Source: Euryarchaeota archaeon UBA53
GTDB lineage: Archaea; Thermoplasmatota; Poseidoniia; Poseidoniales; Poseidoniaceae
Direction of reading: 5' to 3'
DNA: 64,000 nucleotides
Assembly (NCBI GenBank): GCA_002507425.1
Contig: DAZU01000067.1
Location: 6,908-70,907, forward strand
Below the pieces are notes generated by a model, which saw only the letters and a program-made list of their open reading frames with translations, ran no database searches and was not told where the DNA came from. A program made the position numbers and the translations under genes. Positions 35,828 to 45,499 of this stretch are shown here, one piece after another (within the stretch, counting starts at the first letter, position 1; every line of letters begins with the position of its first letter).

Positions 35828-36616
35828 ATGGGCCTGATAAAAAAGTTAGCGGCAGTTATTGGCCTAGCCATGATTGCCATATCCGTTGCTAACGTTGAAT
35901 TCGGGGCATTGATGGGGCTTGAGCCCCCTCAAAAGTTGATCTTAGCTAATTTAGCTGATCCGGGCTGCAATAAGGAAGAGATTCAAACCGATATAGATGC
36001 TGGCAACCTAAACTCTTGTGTAACTGCGACGGGTGTTTGGGATGCCCCGGATTTACTATTACTCATTGAAGGTTGTGTGATATTTCTTTCCACATTCATG
36101 CGATGGCCAAGAAAGGGCCGATGGGCTGTTAGAATTCGCAAATTGGCCGTAACATCGGGATTAATTTTGTGTGGATTGGCGCTGGCTGACAGGTTTGATA
36201 AATTACCAGGGGCTTCATCAGAAGATTTGGCAACTTTGTTACCCTTCCCAGCACCCGCAATTGCAGTTCAAATTGGAATCTTTGCTGCAGGTATATTCCT
36301 TGTAAGAGGTCCTAAATACAGAATTGAAAGAACCGACAGAACCCAAGAAGAAAAAAGAGAAAATAATCACAGAGAATTGGATCTTGCATACAAGAGGGGT
36401 GGTAATTTGGGTTCTTTAACAAAGACAAAAAAACTGAAGGGAGCCAATAAATATCGAACCATAGGAGATTTATGGAGTGATCAAAGTTTGACCCAATATG
36501 AAGATGTTTTTGAAGGTGGACTGAGAGACGATTTTCAATTATCAGCGGGAAGAGTTTGTCATTTGTGCAACGGAGAGGGTTGCAACGGTTGTTCAAATAC
36601 AGGAATTGTAAGATAA
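35828..36616 (+). CDS. Membrane protein with cysteine-rich zinc-ribbon-like tail
   Basis: 262 residues from ATG 35828. Four hydrophobic segments (about residues 5-30, 70-90, 105-125, 145-160) and a charged cytoplasmic C-terminal region of about 100 residues. The last 19 residues read CHLCNGEGCNGCSNTG, two CxxC pairs with glycines as in DnaJ zinc modules. No known enzyme motif. Divergent from nadB, about 90 bases apart, and 136 bases before the SMC gene. I do not recognise a characterised relative; the tail may bind zinc and a partner protein or RNA. Confidence 0.65.
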   Translation: MGLIKKLAAVIGLAMIAISVANVEFGALMGLEPPQKLILANLADPGCNKEEIQTDIDAGNLNSCVTATGVWDAPDLLLLIEGCVIFLSTFMRWPRKGRWAVRIRKLAVTSGLILCGLALADRFDKLPGASSEDLATLLPFPAPAIAVQIGIFAAGIFLVRGPKYRIERTDRTQEEKRENNHRELDLAYKRGGNLGSLTKTKKLKGANKYRTIGDLWSDQSLTQYEDVFEGGLRDDFQLSAGRVCHLCNGEGCNGCSNTGIVR

Positions 36617-36752
36617 TCGTAATACGTCGGCTAATTTTACATGGTGCTGTAAAGGGCGTCTAAGGTAAGTAATACGAGTAACCTTCAAAACCCCCCCCGT
36701 CTCCTTCGGGAATTAACGTCAAGGTTGCAGTGCTTTGATTTGAGGGAAAGGG

Positions 36753-39700
36753 ATGTATCTAAAAACGCTTGAAGTTGAAAACTTCAAATCATTCAAAGGT
36801 GAAGCGACAATCCCTTTTGATCGAGGTTTCACTGCCATTACCGGACCAAACGGTTCTGGAAAATCCAACTGTGGTGATGCGGTTCAGTTTGTTCTTGGTG
36901 CAAGATCTGCAAAAGTATTGCGGGCACAGAATTCAAAGGATTTAATATTCAATGGTGGAAAATCAAACCGTCCTGCTAGAAATGCTAAGGTGACTTTAGT
37001 TTTCGCAAACCCTATTTTGTCAAATGGCAGAAGGAGATTACCCATTGATAGCGATGAAGTGAGGATGACTAGAGAGGTTAGACTAACTAAATCAAATAAT
37101 ACAGTTTCTACATACCTTCTAAACGGAGAAGAGAGCAACCAAAAATCGTTTCATAGATTATTAGGTCAAGCCAATGCCAGGCCAGACGGTTACAATATTG
37201 TCCTCCAAGGCGATGTTACAAGACTCTCAAGCATGACTGCAATGGAGAGAAGGAGGGTGCTTGATTCAGTCGCTGGCGTAACCTCGTATGACGATGAGAT
37301 TAGGAAAGCAGAAAAACAAAAATCACAAGTCGAGGATTTTATCGATAGGATTTCACTGGTTGAGGAAGAGCAGAAAGCAAGATTGAAAACCTTGGAGAAA
37401 GAAAAGGTAACAGCAGAAAAAGCCAAGTCCACAAAAGAAGAATACGACGCCGCAAATATAGTTTTACAGCAATCCAAGCACCTGTCAGCAAAAGCAGAGA
37501 TACAACATCATGCTGAAGAGAAGGCACGGTTCCTTTCAGAAGCTTCTAAATTAGAAGAAAATGTGAAAGCTTCCGAAAAGATATTGCTCGATTTAGATGA
37601 CAAGATTGGGGATTTGGAAAGGCAGATATCTGAAGCCATGGGTGGAGATAAAGGCGGTTTGATTGATGAGATTAATTCATTACAGGTATCTATTGCATTA
37701 AACAAAGATCACATCTCTGATTCAGAATCCGCAGATGCAACAGATGCTGAAATTCTAATGGGTTTGGAAGATGAAATAAAATCTGCCAAAGAAGATTTAG
37801 ATATCCATATCCAAAACTTAGTATCAGCTAAAGAAGCACTGGCAGAATCTGAGAGAGCATATCAGGAGTGCGAATCAATTGAGTCATCAATCAGAGATTC
37901 ACTAGAGAGCTCCGGTGACGCTAATGCGTCTTTGTCGAGGGCTTTAACCAAAGCTAATGAAGAATTTGAAGATTCACGCGAGACCTTACAAAATTCAAGA
38001 ATTGATGTTGAAAAACTTGCGAATGAGGCAGATATTGTTGCAGAGCAGTTATCTAGAGCAGAAGAGGATGTAGATGACGCTAGACTTGCTTGTGACGATG
38101 TCCAGTTACGAATGGAAGAATTAGGTGATATAAATCCTCAAAATGATTTATCTTCATTGGCTGATGAATTAAGAAGTGCACAAGGTGCAGAGAAACGGCT
38201 TATTGACGAGTCTTCTGCTGTTGATAGAAGACTACAGGAGGCTGAGAGACGCCTATCATCAGCTAGAACTGAACTTGACAAACGCTCGGGTAGTAATGGT
38301 ATGGCTCCTGGGGCAGCAGCGGTTATGGCTGCAAGAGATCGTGGAGAGCTGAAGGGAATAATTGGAACAATAAGCGAGCTTTGTGCTCCAAAAAATCCCG
38401 ATCATGCTGATGCGCTTGCAACAGCTGTTGGGGGTGGAATGAACTCAGTAGTAGTTGAAAATGACCAGATTGCCGCACAGGCAATGGCCTTGCTAAAAAG
38501 TAGGAAATTGGGTAGGGCGACATTCCTGCCATTGAACAAAATGCAAGCGAATCGGGCTTCGGGAAAGGCAGCGATGTCGGTCAACAAACCCGGAGTTCTT
38601 GGTTTTGCTCACGAATTGCTCGAATATGACCCAAGAATCTCTGCGGCGGTAGCATACGCTCTAAGAAATACGCTCGTTGTTGATAATATTTCCACAGCTA
38701 GGAAGTTGATGGGTGGAGTAAGATTAGTCACTCTAGGTGGGGAGATTACTGAATCCGGCGGCGCCATGATTGGAGGTAGTCGACAGAAAATGAAAACTGG
38801 ATTTGGCGGAAAAATTCACGGAGCAGGCGAGGTAGAGAAACTTGTTACAGAAGTGGACAGGCTATCATTGATGGCTCAAACCGTTGCATCAGCTCTAAGA
38901 GAGGCTAGAACTAGACAGAATGAGATAAGAGGCAAAATAAATTCGCTCGCTGAGGATGATAATTCTTTCAAAGCTGGGTCACTAAAGACAGAACTTGATT
39001 TGGCACAAAAATCCCTAAACAAAGCGAGAGAGAAAGCGAGTGAAATTGAAAATCGCTTAGCAAAGTTGGAAGCAGAACACTCAGACAAGTTGTCAATTTT
39101 AGAAGAAGCTGAAGAAGCGCTTATCAAAGCGGAGGCAAAAAGGGAAAAGGCAGCAGAGGACTTGAGAGATTCTAGTCCAGACGAAATCAAGCAGAAGTTG
39201 TTAGAAGCACAGACTCGTAGAATCGAGGCTGAGGGAATTGCAACCAAGGCTGAAGTAACGCTCGATAGTGGTAAAGAAAAAGAAGAATTACTCAATGAAA
39301 GACTTGATTCATTTACATCAAGAGCTGATGAAATTCAAGCGAATATGGCTGGCCGTAGTCAGTCGATAAAGTCATGGAAAAACAAAATTCAAGAACAGTC
39401 TAAGATTCTTTCAGAAAAAGAATCCGAGCGCTCTAAACTTTTGGACGAACATGAGGAGTTGGAATTAAATCGCCGGTCATTAGTAGACGATAGAGCCCAA
39501 GTTAGAGCGGAAGCAAACCAGATGGCTAGCAATGCAATAAACTCTAAGTCATTGGCAAATGAAATTACTCATGCCCTTGCGGTCAAAGAGAAGGCATTGG
39601 CAGATTTGCTTGTTGAGATGGAACTTGAGGAAATACCGATTGCATCATTGAATGATATGATTCCAAATGTTGGCGACGCAGAAAAAGAAGTCAATAGTCT

Positions 39701-40646
39701 AAGAAGAAAATTAGACAAGTTTGGAGATTTCAACATGCTTGCAATAGAACAATATGACGCTTGTAAATCTAGATTAGACGAGATGAAAGGTGATTTCAAA
39801 ATCCTTCAGGAAAGGAGGAAGAAATTACTCGACATAACAGATAAACTTGAATCTCAGAGAAAAACAAGGCTACTTTCCACATTAAAAGAAGTGAATAAGA
39901 ACTTCAAGGTAGTTTACAATAGACTATCGAATGGTGGTAGAGGGGAATTGTTCCTTGAGAATCCTGAGGAACCATTCAAAGGCGGTCTCGACATGTGGGC
40001 ACAGCCTCGTGGCAAGTCAAACAAATCTAGGTTGCAAGGGCTTTCAGGAGGAGAAAAATCCATGGCTTCTTTATCCTTGATATTTGCAATCCAAGATCAC
40101 GATCCCAGTCCTTTCTATTACTTTGATGAGGTAGACCAGAACCTGGATGTTCCAAACTCTAAACTAATCGCAACCGAATGTAGAAACCGAAGTGAAGCAG
40201 CGCAGTTCATAATGGTGACACTTCGCAAGGTCTCTCTTGAACTTGCAGACCACCACATAGGAATCACTCATGGTGGAGATGGTTGTTCGAGAAGAATAGT
40301 TGATTTCGATAGAGATAGAGCAATCAAGCTTGGAGCCGAGGCAGAGAAAGAGGCTTCACAAGCGTCTGATAAGAACCATTCGAGGATTGAAGAAGCCAAG
40401 GCAATAGCAGAAAACATGCCCGAGGTTCCTGACCCATTGCCTGCTCCAAAAAGCCTCGGAGGTCTGTTAAGTCATATTCCTGATGAAAGTCCAGATTCTA
40501 GTGATGGTTTCACAGCCCTAGCAGATAGGGCTGGAGAACTTACTGAAGATATTAATCAGAGAAGAGAGATTGTAAGTGAGTTTCTAGCTACTGAAGGCGT
40601 TGAAAAAGAGGTTGAATCAGATATCGAGGCGGATTCGGAGGCTTGA
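36753..40646 (+). CDS. smc: Chromosome partition protein SMC
   Basis: 1297 residues with the classic architecture. N-terminal head with Walker A GPNGSGKSN (about 32-40), coiled coil (about 170-505), hinge domain (about 510-690, GIIGTISELCAPKNPDHADAL) and returning coiled coil to about 1060. Then the C-terminal head with signature QGLSGGEKSMASL and Walker B FYYFDEVDQNLD. A 90-residue acidic tail follows the head. SMC with ScpA/ScpB forms a ring ATPase that folds and segregates chromosomes. The start at 36753 follows GAGGGAAAGGG. The scpA start follows 2 bases after this gene's stop. Confidence 0.97.
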   Translation: MYLKTLEVENFKSFKGEATIPFDRGFTAITGPNGSGKSNCGDAVQFVLGARSAKVLRAQNSKDLIFNGGKSNRPARNAKVTLVFANPILSNGRRRLPIDSDEVRMTREVRLTKSNNTVSTYLLNGEESNQKSFHRLLGQANARPDGYNIVLQGDVTRLSSMTAMERRRVLDSVAGVTSYDDEIRKAEKQKSQVEDFIDRISLVEEEQKARLKTLEKEKVTAEKAKSTKEEYDAANIVLQQSKHLSAKAEIQHHAEEKARFLSEASKLEENVKASEKILLDLDDKIGDLERQISEAMGGDKGGLIDEINSLQVSIALNKDHISDSESADATDAEILMGLEDEIKSAKEDLDIHIQNLVSAKEALAESERAYQECESIESSIRDSLESSGDANASLSRALTKANEEFEDSRETLQNSRIDVEKLANEADIVAEQLSRAEEDVDDARLACDDVQLRMEELGDINPQNDLSSLADELRSAQGAEKRLIDESSAVDRRLQEAERRLSSARTELDKRSGSNGMAPGAAAVMAARDRGELKGIIGTISELCAPKNPDHADALATAVGGGMNSVVVENDQIAAQAMALLKSRKLGRATFLPLNKMQANRASGKAAMSVNKPGVLGFAHELLEYDPRISAAVAYALRNTLVVDNISTARKLMGGVRLVTLGGEITESGGAMIGGSRQKMKTGFGGKIHGAGEVEKLVTEVDRLSLMAQTVASALREARTRQNEIRGKINSLAEDDNSFKAGSLKTELDLAQKSLNKAREKASEIENRLAKLEAEHSDKLSILEEAEEALIKAEAKREKAAEDLRDSSPDEIKQKLLEAQTRRIEAEGIATKAEVTLDSGKEKEELLNERLDSFTSRADEIQANMAGRSQSIKSWKNKIQEQSKILSEKESERSKLLDEHEELELNRRSLVDDRAQVRAEANQMASNAINSKSLANEITHALAVKEKALADLLVEMELEEIPIASLNDMIPNVGDAEKEVNSLRRKLDKFGDFNMLAIEQYDACKSRLDEMKGDFKILQERRKKLLDITDKLESQRKTRLLSTLKEVNKNFKVVYNRLSNGGRGELFLENPEEPFKGGLDMWAQPRGKSNKSRLQGLSGGEKSMASLSLIFAIQDHDPSPFYYFDEVDQNLDVPNSKLIATECRNRSEAAQFIMVTLRKVSLELADHHIGITHGGDGCSRRIVDFDRDRAIKLGAEAEKEASQASDKNHSRIEEAKAIAENMPEVPDPLPAPKSLGGLLSHIPDESPDSSDGFTALADRAGELTEDINQRREIVSEFLATEGVEKEVESDIEADSEA

Positions 40647-40648
40647 GA

Positions 40649-41809
40649 ATGCAACAATCAGTTCTAGATGGCTGGTTTTTGCGACAAGACATTCTTGACC
40701 AATTAGTCAGTCAAGATGAAGATGTCAGTGAGGCCGAGAGGTATGCAGATAGGATTCTTAGAATCGCACAAGAAGAGAGTGCAGAACATCAGGTTTTATC
40801 CGATCCGTTTGACAGGTCTGTTGCCCTTGTTCTATCCTTAATTCGAGAAGAGGGTATGGATCCTTGGAACATAGATCTCTCAGCATTTTTGAAACTCTTT
40901 ACTCAACGGGTTAGAAAGGAGGCATCGGGTTTAGATCTACCAGCTTGTGGTAGGTTGATACGCATGTCCTGGGAGGTTCTCACTCAGCAGGCCTCAAGTT
41001 TGTTTGATCGAGTAATAGCAATGGATATAGAGGACGATGATGATTTCTTTGACTTTGGTTGGGAATCTGAATATGATGATAATGAATTCATTTTTACCAC
41101 AACAGTATTGGAAGGCGATGCAGATAATTTGCTGCCTTCGTTTTTCGATGAGCGCCTAAGGAGAGAGGAAGGGCGCCCATCCACTCTCGGAGAGTTGCTT
41201 TCGGCTCTAAAGGATGCGTGTGATGAGGCTGAGATTTTAAAGGCAAAAGATGACTATAGAAAGGCTCATGCAGTTGAACTAAAAAATATGTTAGACAACG
41301 TTGGTTCTAGAATGCATAAGGAGGATATGGAAGGGGACATTAGAAGATGCTGGACTGCAATGAGAAATGTCATTTCCATACAAGGACAATCTAAGGTTCC
41401 CGTTAAAGATGTGACAAAGAAATTGTCTAAAATTTTGATAGAAACCTTCGGAGAGATTCCAGAGGGCTACGAGGTTGAATCGAAAATAACATCATTCGTC
41501 GCAGGTTTATTTCTGACTCACCGTGGTTATGCGTGGATTAGCCAAGATGGGCCTGATGACCCAATAATGCTTGAAGACAGGTGGCCTGACGCAACTACAT
41601 TTGACGAAGTTACTGTTTTAGCTGAAAAAATGATTCAGAGTGATTCCAAGTCAATTAGTGAAGATGAGACAGAATCAATGCGGCATGCAGCAAAGCTTGC
41701 AGAAAGAGCCAGACTTGCTGCTGAGAAAGAAAGATTGGAACGTGAAGAAAAAGAGAGGCTAGCTAAGGCTGCCTTATCGAATAATCCTGAAGATTGGTTA
41801 GTGGAGTAA
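40649..41809 (+). CDS. scpA: Segregation and condensation protein A (kleisin)
   Basis: 386 residues, the kleisin that bridges SMC heads. Segments VALVLSLIREEGMDPWNIDLSAFL and LPACGRLIRMSWEVL are typical of the N-terminal half, and a C-terminal winged-helix-like part appears before the last 50 residues (KVPVKDVTKKLSKILI). A Lys/Glu/Arg-rich coiled tail ends the protein. The ATG at 40649 is 7 bases after GGAGG inside the smc gene's last codons and is better than TTG at 40643. Its TAA is followed, in the same frame, by the ScpB region. Confidence 0.93.
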   Translation: MQQSVLDGWFLRQDILDQLVSQDEDVSEAERYADRILRIAQEESAEHQVLSDPFDRSVALVLSLIREEGMDPWNIDLSAFLKLFTQRVRKEASGLDLPACGRLIRMSWEVLTQQASSLFDRVIAMDIEDDDDFFDFGWESEYDDNEFIFTTTVLEGDADNLLPSFFDERLRREEGRPSTLGELLSALKDACDEAEILKAKDDYRKAHAVELKNMLDNVGSRMHKEDMEGDIRRCWTAMRNVISIQGQSKVPVKDVTKKLSKILIETFGEIPEGYEVESKITSFVAGLFLTHRGYAWISQDGPDDPIMLEDRWPDATTFDEVTVLAEKMIQSDSKSISEDETESMRHAAKLAERARLAAEKERLEREEKERLAKAALSNNPEDWLVE

Positions 41810-41821
41810 GGAGGTATTTGC

Positions 41822-42430
41822 ATAACAGAAATTCCCATTGAAACATTACTCGAAGCCACCCTCTTTAGCGCTGGAAGGTCACTCGGTGTTGAAGAATTAT
41901 CTGAAAACTTAGGTTATGACGAAGAAGAAATTACAGAATCTCTCACAAACCTTCAATCAACTTTCAAAAGAAGGAGAGGCGGGGGCCTGCAGGTTGTTAT
42001 GATAGGTAAAAAATGGGCCATGGAGGTAAAACCTAAGATTGCTGAACATTTACCAAAGGAAACCAAATCTGACCTACCTCCTAAGTTGTTAAAGGCCGCA
42101 GCTTTGATAGCATATCATCAACCAATGCCTCAATCGCGTTTGGTAGAATTACTAGGTCAGAAAGCTTACGATCACATCAGAGAACTAGCGCAAGCAGGTC
42201 TAGTGGGGCGGAGGAGAGATGGAAATACAAGAAGGTTAACAACAACTCGAAGATTTTCTGAAATGTTTGGATGTCCTCACACCGATAGGAAGAAAGTAAA
42301 GGCGTGGTTTAGAGAAATGGTTGACTCTTCTGGCCTTCTTGATGGCATGGAAGGGAAATTAGCCCTTAGAGATGAGGTTGAAGATGATGGAAGCGTCCAA
42401 ACCACTCTAGGGGTTACTGAATCAGAGTAA
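41822..42430 (+). CDS. scpB: Segregation and condensation protein B, start codon uncertain
   Basis: About 202 residues. Two winged-helix domains: the first starts ETLLEATLFSAGRSLGVEELSENLG and the second has AALIAYHQPMPQSRLVELLG. ScpB dimers bind the kleisin. The reading frame is open from the ScpA stop (41807-41809) and is the same frame, but it has no ATG, GTG or TTG before the first domain; the first ATG (41999) would delete it. GGAGGT at 41810-41815 stands 6 bases before ATA at 41822, which I use as a provisional start; ATT at 41831 or 41837, stop readthrough, or one extra base at 41821 (which would put TTG 41818 in frame) are alternatives. Confidence 0.85.
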   Translation: MTEIPIETLLEATLFSAGRSLGVEELSENLGYDEEEITESLTNLQSTFKRRRGGGLQVVMIGKKWAMEVKPKIAEHLPKETKSDLPPKLLKAAALIAYHQPMPQSRLVELLGQKAYDHIRELAQAGLVGRRRDGNTRRLTTTRRFSEMFGCPHTDRKKVKAWFREMVDSSGLLDGMEGKLALRDEVEDDGSVQTTLGVTESE

Positions 42431-43729
42431 TCAAGCCTTGCGTAAACTTTCAAGCGTCTCTTTTACCAGTTGTTGTGTTACAGGTCCCTTTTGCGAGTTT
42501 ACAATTCCAGCGACTATCTCAATTTCTTCTCCAATTGCTCCTGCGCTTACTGCCATATTTCTGGCATGCAGTTTCATGTGACCTGCTTGTATTCCACTTG
42601 TAGCTAAAGCACGCATGGCGCCTAGATTTTGCGCTAACCCAGCGGCTGCAATTACTCCAGCCAATTCCTTTGCTGACTCAACGCCTAATATTGATAGGTT
42701 GGCTTTTGCAACGGGATGCACTTTAGATGCTCCTCCAACTATTCCAACAGCCATTGGCGTTTCTATTCTACCGACTAAGTTTCCATCACTATCTTTGTGC
42801 CACTTAGTCATGGATGAATACTGGTCATTATCGACCGCAGCCCAAGCATGGCAGCCTGCCTCTATCGCTCTCCAGTCCTGTCCACAGGCCAGTGCTACTG
42901 CGCTTATTGCATTCATGACGCCTTTATTATGCGTAGTGGCTCTGTATGGATCAGACATGGCAAAGTGATGTGCATCCAAAATTGCTGATATTATCTTGCT
43001 ACCGTCTTCTCTGGATCCATCATCAGATAATTCCTCAGGAGAAAAAATGGCTTCGACTCTTGCGAGTCTTTTTGACGCCAGATTTGATAAAATTCTGAGG
43101 TGGACCTTTCCATTGGTAATTTCTTCGACTTTATCTGTAATCAACTCGGCCATAGTATTCACAGCATTTGCACCCATGGCATCTTTAGTATCTACAAGAA
43201 GGTGTATAACTAACATCTTACCAGAGTCACTATCTATCTCCCTTACTTCAATATCTTTACATCCTCCACCTAATCTTATCATTGTGGATGGTAGGGAGTT
43301 ACACATCTTCATCAGTTCGTATTTTGCTGTCAAGATTGCTTCTCGTGCGATGTCGGTATCTTCTAAATGTAAGACTTGAACTTGGGCAATCATAATTGAA
43401 TCATCGCTTGAAGTTCTAAATCCTCCATTTTTTAGACACCTTTTAGCCATATTACTCGCTGCTGCAATTATGCTCGATTCTTCTACACAGAATGGTATTA
43501 GGTATGGCTTCCCATCTATAACAAAGTTAGTTGCTACACCGACAGGAAGAGACATTGTCCCGATTACATTCTCGATCATCCTGTCAGCAGCAAGCTCGTC
43601 AAGTTCACCCGTTTTTGATAATGCTGAGATTTCATCTTGTGATAAATTAGATAATTCCGCAACCTTAGCACGTCTATCTTCAACAGATAGTTTGTAGAAC
43701 CCTGGAAGTCTACTATCGTCAACTGGCAT
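42431..43729 (-). CDS. hmgA: 3-hydroxy-3-methylglutaryl-CoA reductase, class II type
   Basis: 432 residues. Makes mevalonate for archaeal isoprenoid lipids. The N-terminal LPGFYKLSVEDRR with no membrane anchor matches class II (Pseudomonas mevalonii-type) reductases, not the class I form of halophiles and eukaryotes. Catalytic residues are seen in ENVIGTMSLPVGV (Glu), TTHNKGVMNAISAV (Lys), GQDWRAIEAG (Asp) and the C-terminal MKLHARNMA (His). The ATG at 43729 is preferred to 43753. The last base abuts the stop of the convergent scpB. Biosynthetic use in the mevalonate pathway is inferred because archaeal lipid synthesis needs it. Confidence 0.94.
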   Translation of the reverse strand: MPVDDSRLPGFYKLSVEDRRAKVAELSNLSQDEISALSKTGELDELAADRMIENVIGTMSLPVGVATNFVIDGKPYLIPFCVEESSIIAAASNMAKRCLKNGGFRTSSDDSIMIAQVQVLHLEDTDIAREAILTAKYELMKMCNSLPSTMIRLGGGCKDIEVREIDSDSGKMLVIHLLVDTKDAMGANAVNTMAELITDKVEEITNGKVHLRILSNLASKRLARVEAIFSPEELSDDGSREDGSKIISAILDAHHFAMSDPYRATTHNKGVMNAISAVALACGQDWRAIEAGCHAWAAVDNDQYSSMTKWHKDSDGNLVGRIETPMAVGIVGGASKVHPVAKANLSILGVESAKELAGVIAAAGLAQNLGAMRALATSGIQAGHMKLHARNMAVSAGAIGEEIEIVAGIVNSQKGPVTQQLVKETLESLRKA

Positions 43730-43753
43730 TATGCTTCCTCTGTTAACTCCCAA

Positions 43754-43936
43754 GGGATGCTTGTTGATGAATGAACCGACGATTTAACGTAATAACTAAC
43801 GCGTTAATTATATGTTAACTAAACGTTAATTAAATACAAATCAGATGCTTCGTATAACAATTTACGCGTCTTAACAGGTCTCAAAAGCGCTTCACTTTAG
43901 TGAAACATCATATAGTCTCTAAAATTAGATGTGATT
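43754..43936. promoter_or_regulatory. Divergent regulatory region of hmgA and the AAA gene, with palindromic GTTAA motifs
   Basis: Between two divergent genes. An AT-rich block at about 43790-43836 holds repeated palindromes TAACGCGTTA, GTTAAC and AACGTTAATT. About 60 bases further, TTCAC-TTTA-GTGAA (43891-43904) is a perfect inverted repeat. These could be operators or TATA/BRE elements for either gene; no known archaeal operator consensus is matched by eye. Confidence 0.45.
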
Positions 43937-45499
43937 ATGACAGAAGAATTCCCTGTTTTGGGTTTACCTGCATTGAGGGAGAATCCATTCAAAGCTCGAC
44001 CGCTTGAACCAGGACAATCAAAACTTCTTGTTGCAAGAGATCAGATAAGTGCGAGGTGGGCAAGATTCTTGAGGAATAGAACTCCAAGGTTGATATTGCT
44101 TATTGGAGAGAGAGGCTCTGGGCGCTCGTCACTTATGAGATGCTTGTCTTCCGAGACTACAAAGAGTGTTCATCTCGACATGTTTCCAACAGAAAATCAC
44201 TCACACAGCATCCTTAACGAATTATTTGTTTCTTTAATAGGATTTGATGTTCCTTCCAGCACTCAAGAAATAGCATCTAGATTAGTATCTTTTACTGAAA
44301 ATCTAGAAGGGCCAATACCGCTAATTTCTCTAGACTTCCCAAATGTTGATGGGGGGCAACTATCTCAGGTTATATCAAATTTAATATCTCCAATAGAGCG
44401 CCTAAACGCAGTAGTTGTAATATCACTCTCAACAGAACAAAGAGCCCAGTGGCCTACAACTTTAGTAGATAGGTTTGACCATGATGATATTATATTGCCT
44501 ATGGAGCACCATGATGTCAAAAAATTGTGTGAATCAAGAATCGCAACTGCTTCAAAATTGGGATGGGAAATGCCTGATGAGGCGGTTGAATATGTAATGG
44601 AAAAGACAAATGGGTCTCCGTATAAGGTAATGCGCCTTCTGAGGGCTATCGTTGATGAGGAAAGAGCAAACCCTCGCAAGATTAAGTATGTTGAATCACT
44701 TGAAACCCCTGAATTCAAAGAAGTTGAAGATATAGAAGAAGAGATTTATTCAAACGAACCTGATAACGCAAAAGAGGTTTTTGACAATGGATTCGATTTA
44801 AATTTAGATAGTCTAGAAATGCCAACGAGTGACTTCCAAATTAATCCAAAGCCAGTTCCATCTATGGGGGGATTCGGGGCACTTGTAGCAAGAAATCGTC
44901 AGAATAAAGGAATGGCACCTCGTTTTGAAAAAAATGAAGTCGACCAAGGAAATCCAGAAAGTTTAGTTGGAGATCCAAACCAATTGTGGATTGCAGATGA
45001 TCCAAATGCTACTCTTATACAGTCTGTCCAAGAAACCATAGAAATCGAGGAAAATTATGTAACAGATGAGCATGATATTTCTCATGAGGAAGTTGAGAAA
45101 GTACAATCCAGTGGTGATGTTGAAGGTTTGTTCTCGCAACTTTTGGACGCTATCGGTGTTCCAAACGGTTTAGGTTTAGCAGACTTACTTTCAGCCCTCC
45201 GTAGGCCAGTTATTGGGACGAGAGATAGTAGTCCACTAGATGTTCAAACTCTTAGGAATCTTTCAAGAGGAGAAGCAATTCTGGTAGAGGTTGCATCTGA
45301 ACGAGAAATATCTCCATCCGATGCTCGGTTACAAGATAGGTTAAAGATAGGAAGACCTAGAATGTCACAGATGTGTAATCGGCTCTATAGGAGCGGAATA
45401 CTTTCAGTGCAGCAAAAAGGAAGATCTAGAATGTTCAGATTGACAAACGATGCAAGGGCTCAATTGGTTGCATGGGGAATGATGGAGGCGAGCATATGA
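43937..45499 (+). CDS. AAA-like ATPase with Arg in Walker A and C-terminal winged helix
   Basis: 520 residues. P-loop GERGSGRSS (57-65) has Arg where Walker A normally has Lys. The ORC/Cdc6-like sequence pattern continues with LISLDFPNVDGG in the Walker B region, VVVISLSTEQRAQW in the sensor 1 region and a lid-like NGSPYKVMRLLRAI. A low-complexity acidic linker (about 280-410) leads to a C-terminal winged helix (about 450-520, DRLKIGRPRMSQMCNRLYR, GRSRMFRLT). It ends in ATGA overlap with the next gene. The context with SMC-ScpAB upstream and Orc1 downstream suggests DNA or chromosome work. Function unknown. Confidence 0.75.
   Translation: MTEEFPVLGLPALRENPFKARPLEPGQSKLLVARDQISARWARFLRNRTPRLILLIGERGSGRSSLMRCLSSETTKSVHLDMFPTENHSHSILNELFVSLIGFDVPSSTQEIASRLVSFTENLEGPIPLISLDFPNVDGGQLSQVISNLISPIERLNAVVVISLSTEQRAQWPTTLVDRFDHDDIILPMEHHDVKKLCESRIATASKLGWEMPDEAVEYVMEKTNGSPYKVMRLLRAIVDEERANPRKIKYVESLETPEFKEVEDIEEEIYSNEPDNAKEVFDNGFDLNLDSLEMPTSDFQINPKPVPSMGGFGALVARNRQNKGMAPRFEKNEVDQGNPESLVGDPNQLWIADDPNATLIQSVQETIEIEENYVTDEHDISHEEVEKVQSSGDVEGLFSQLLDAIGVPNGLGLADLLSALRRPVIGTRDSSPLDVQTLRNLSRGEAILVEVASEREISPSDARLQDRLKIGRPRMSQMCNRLYRSGILSVQQKGRSRMFRLTNDARAQLVAWGMMEASI

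Noticed and set aside
36686..36697. Run of eight cytosines upstream of smc
   Set aside because: It is in a non-coding gap and so does not affect any frame; could be a sequencing weak point but no conclusion follows.
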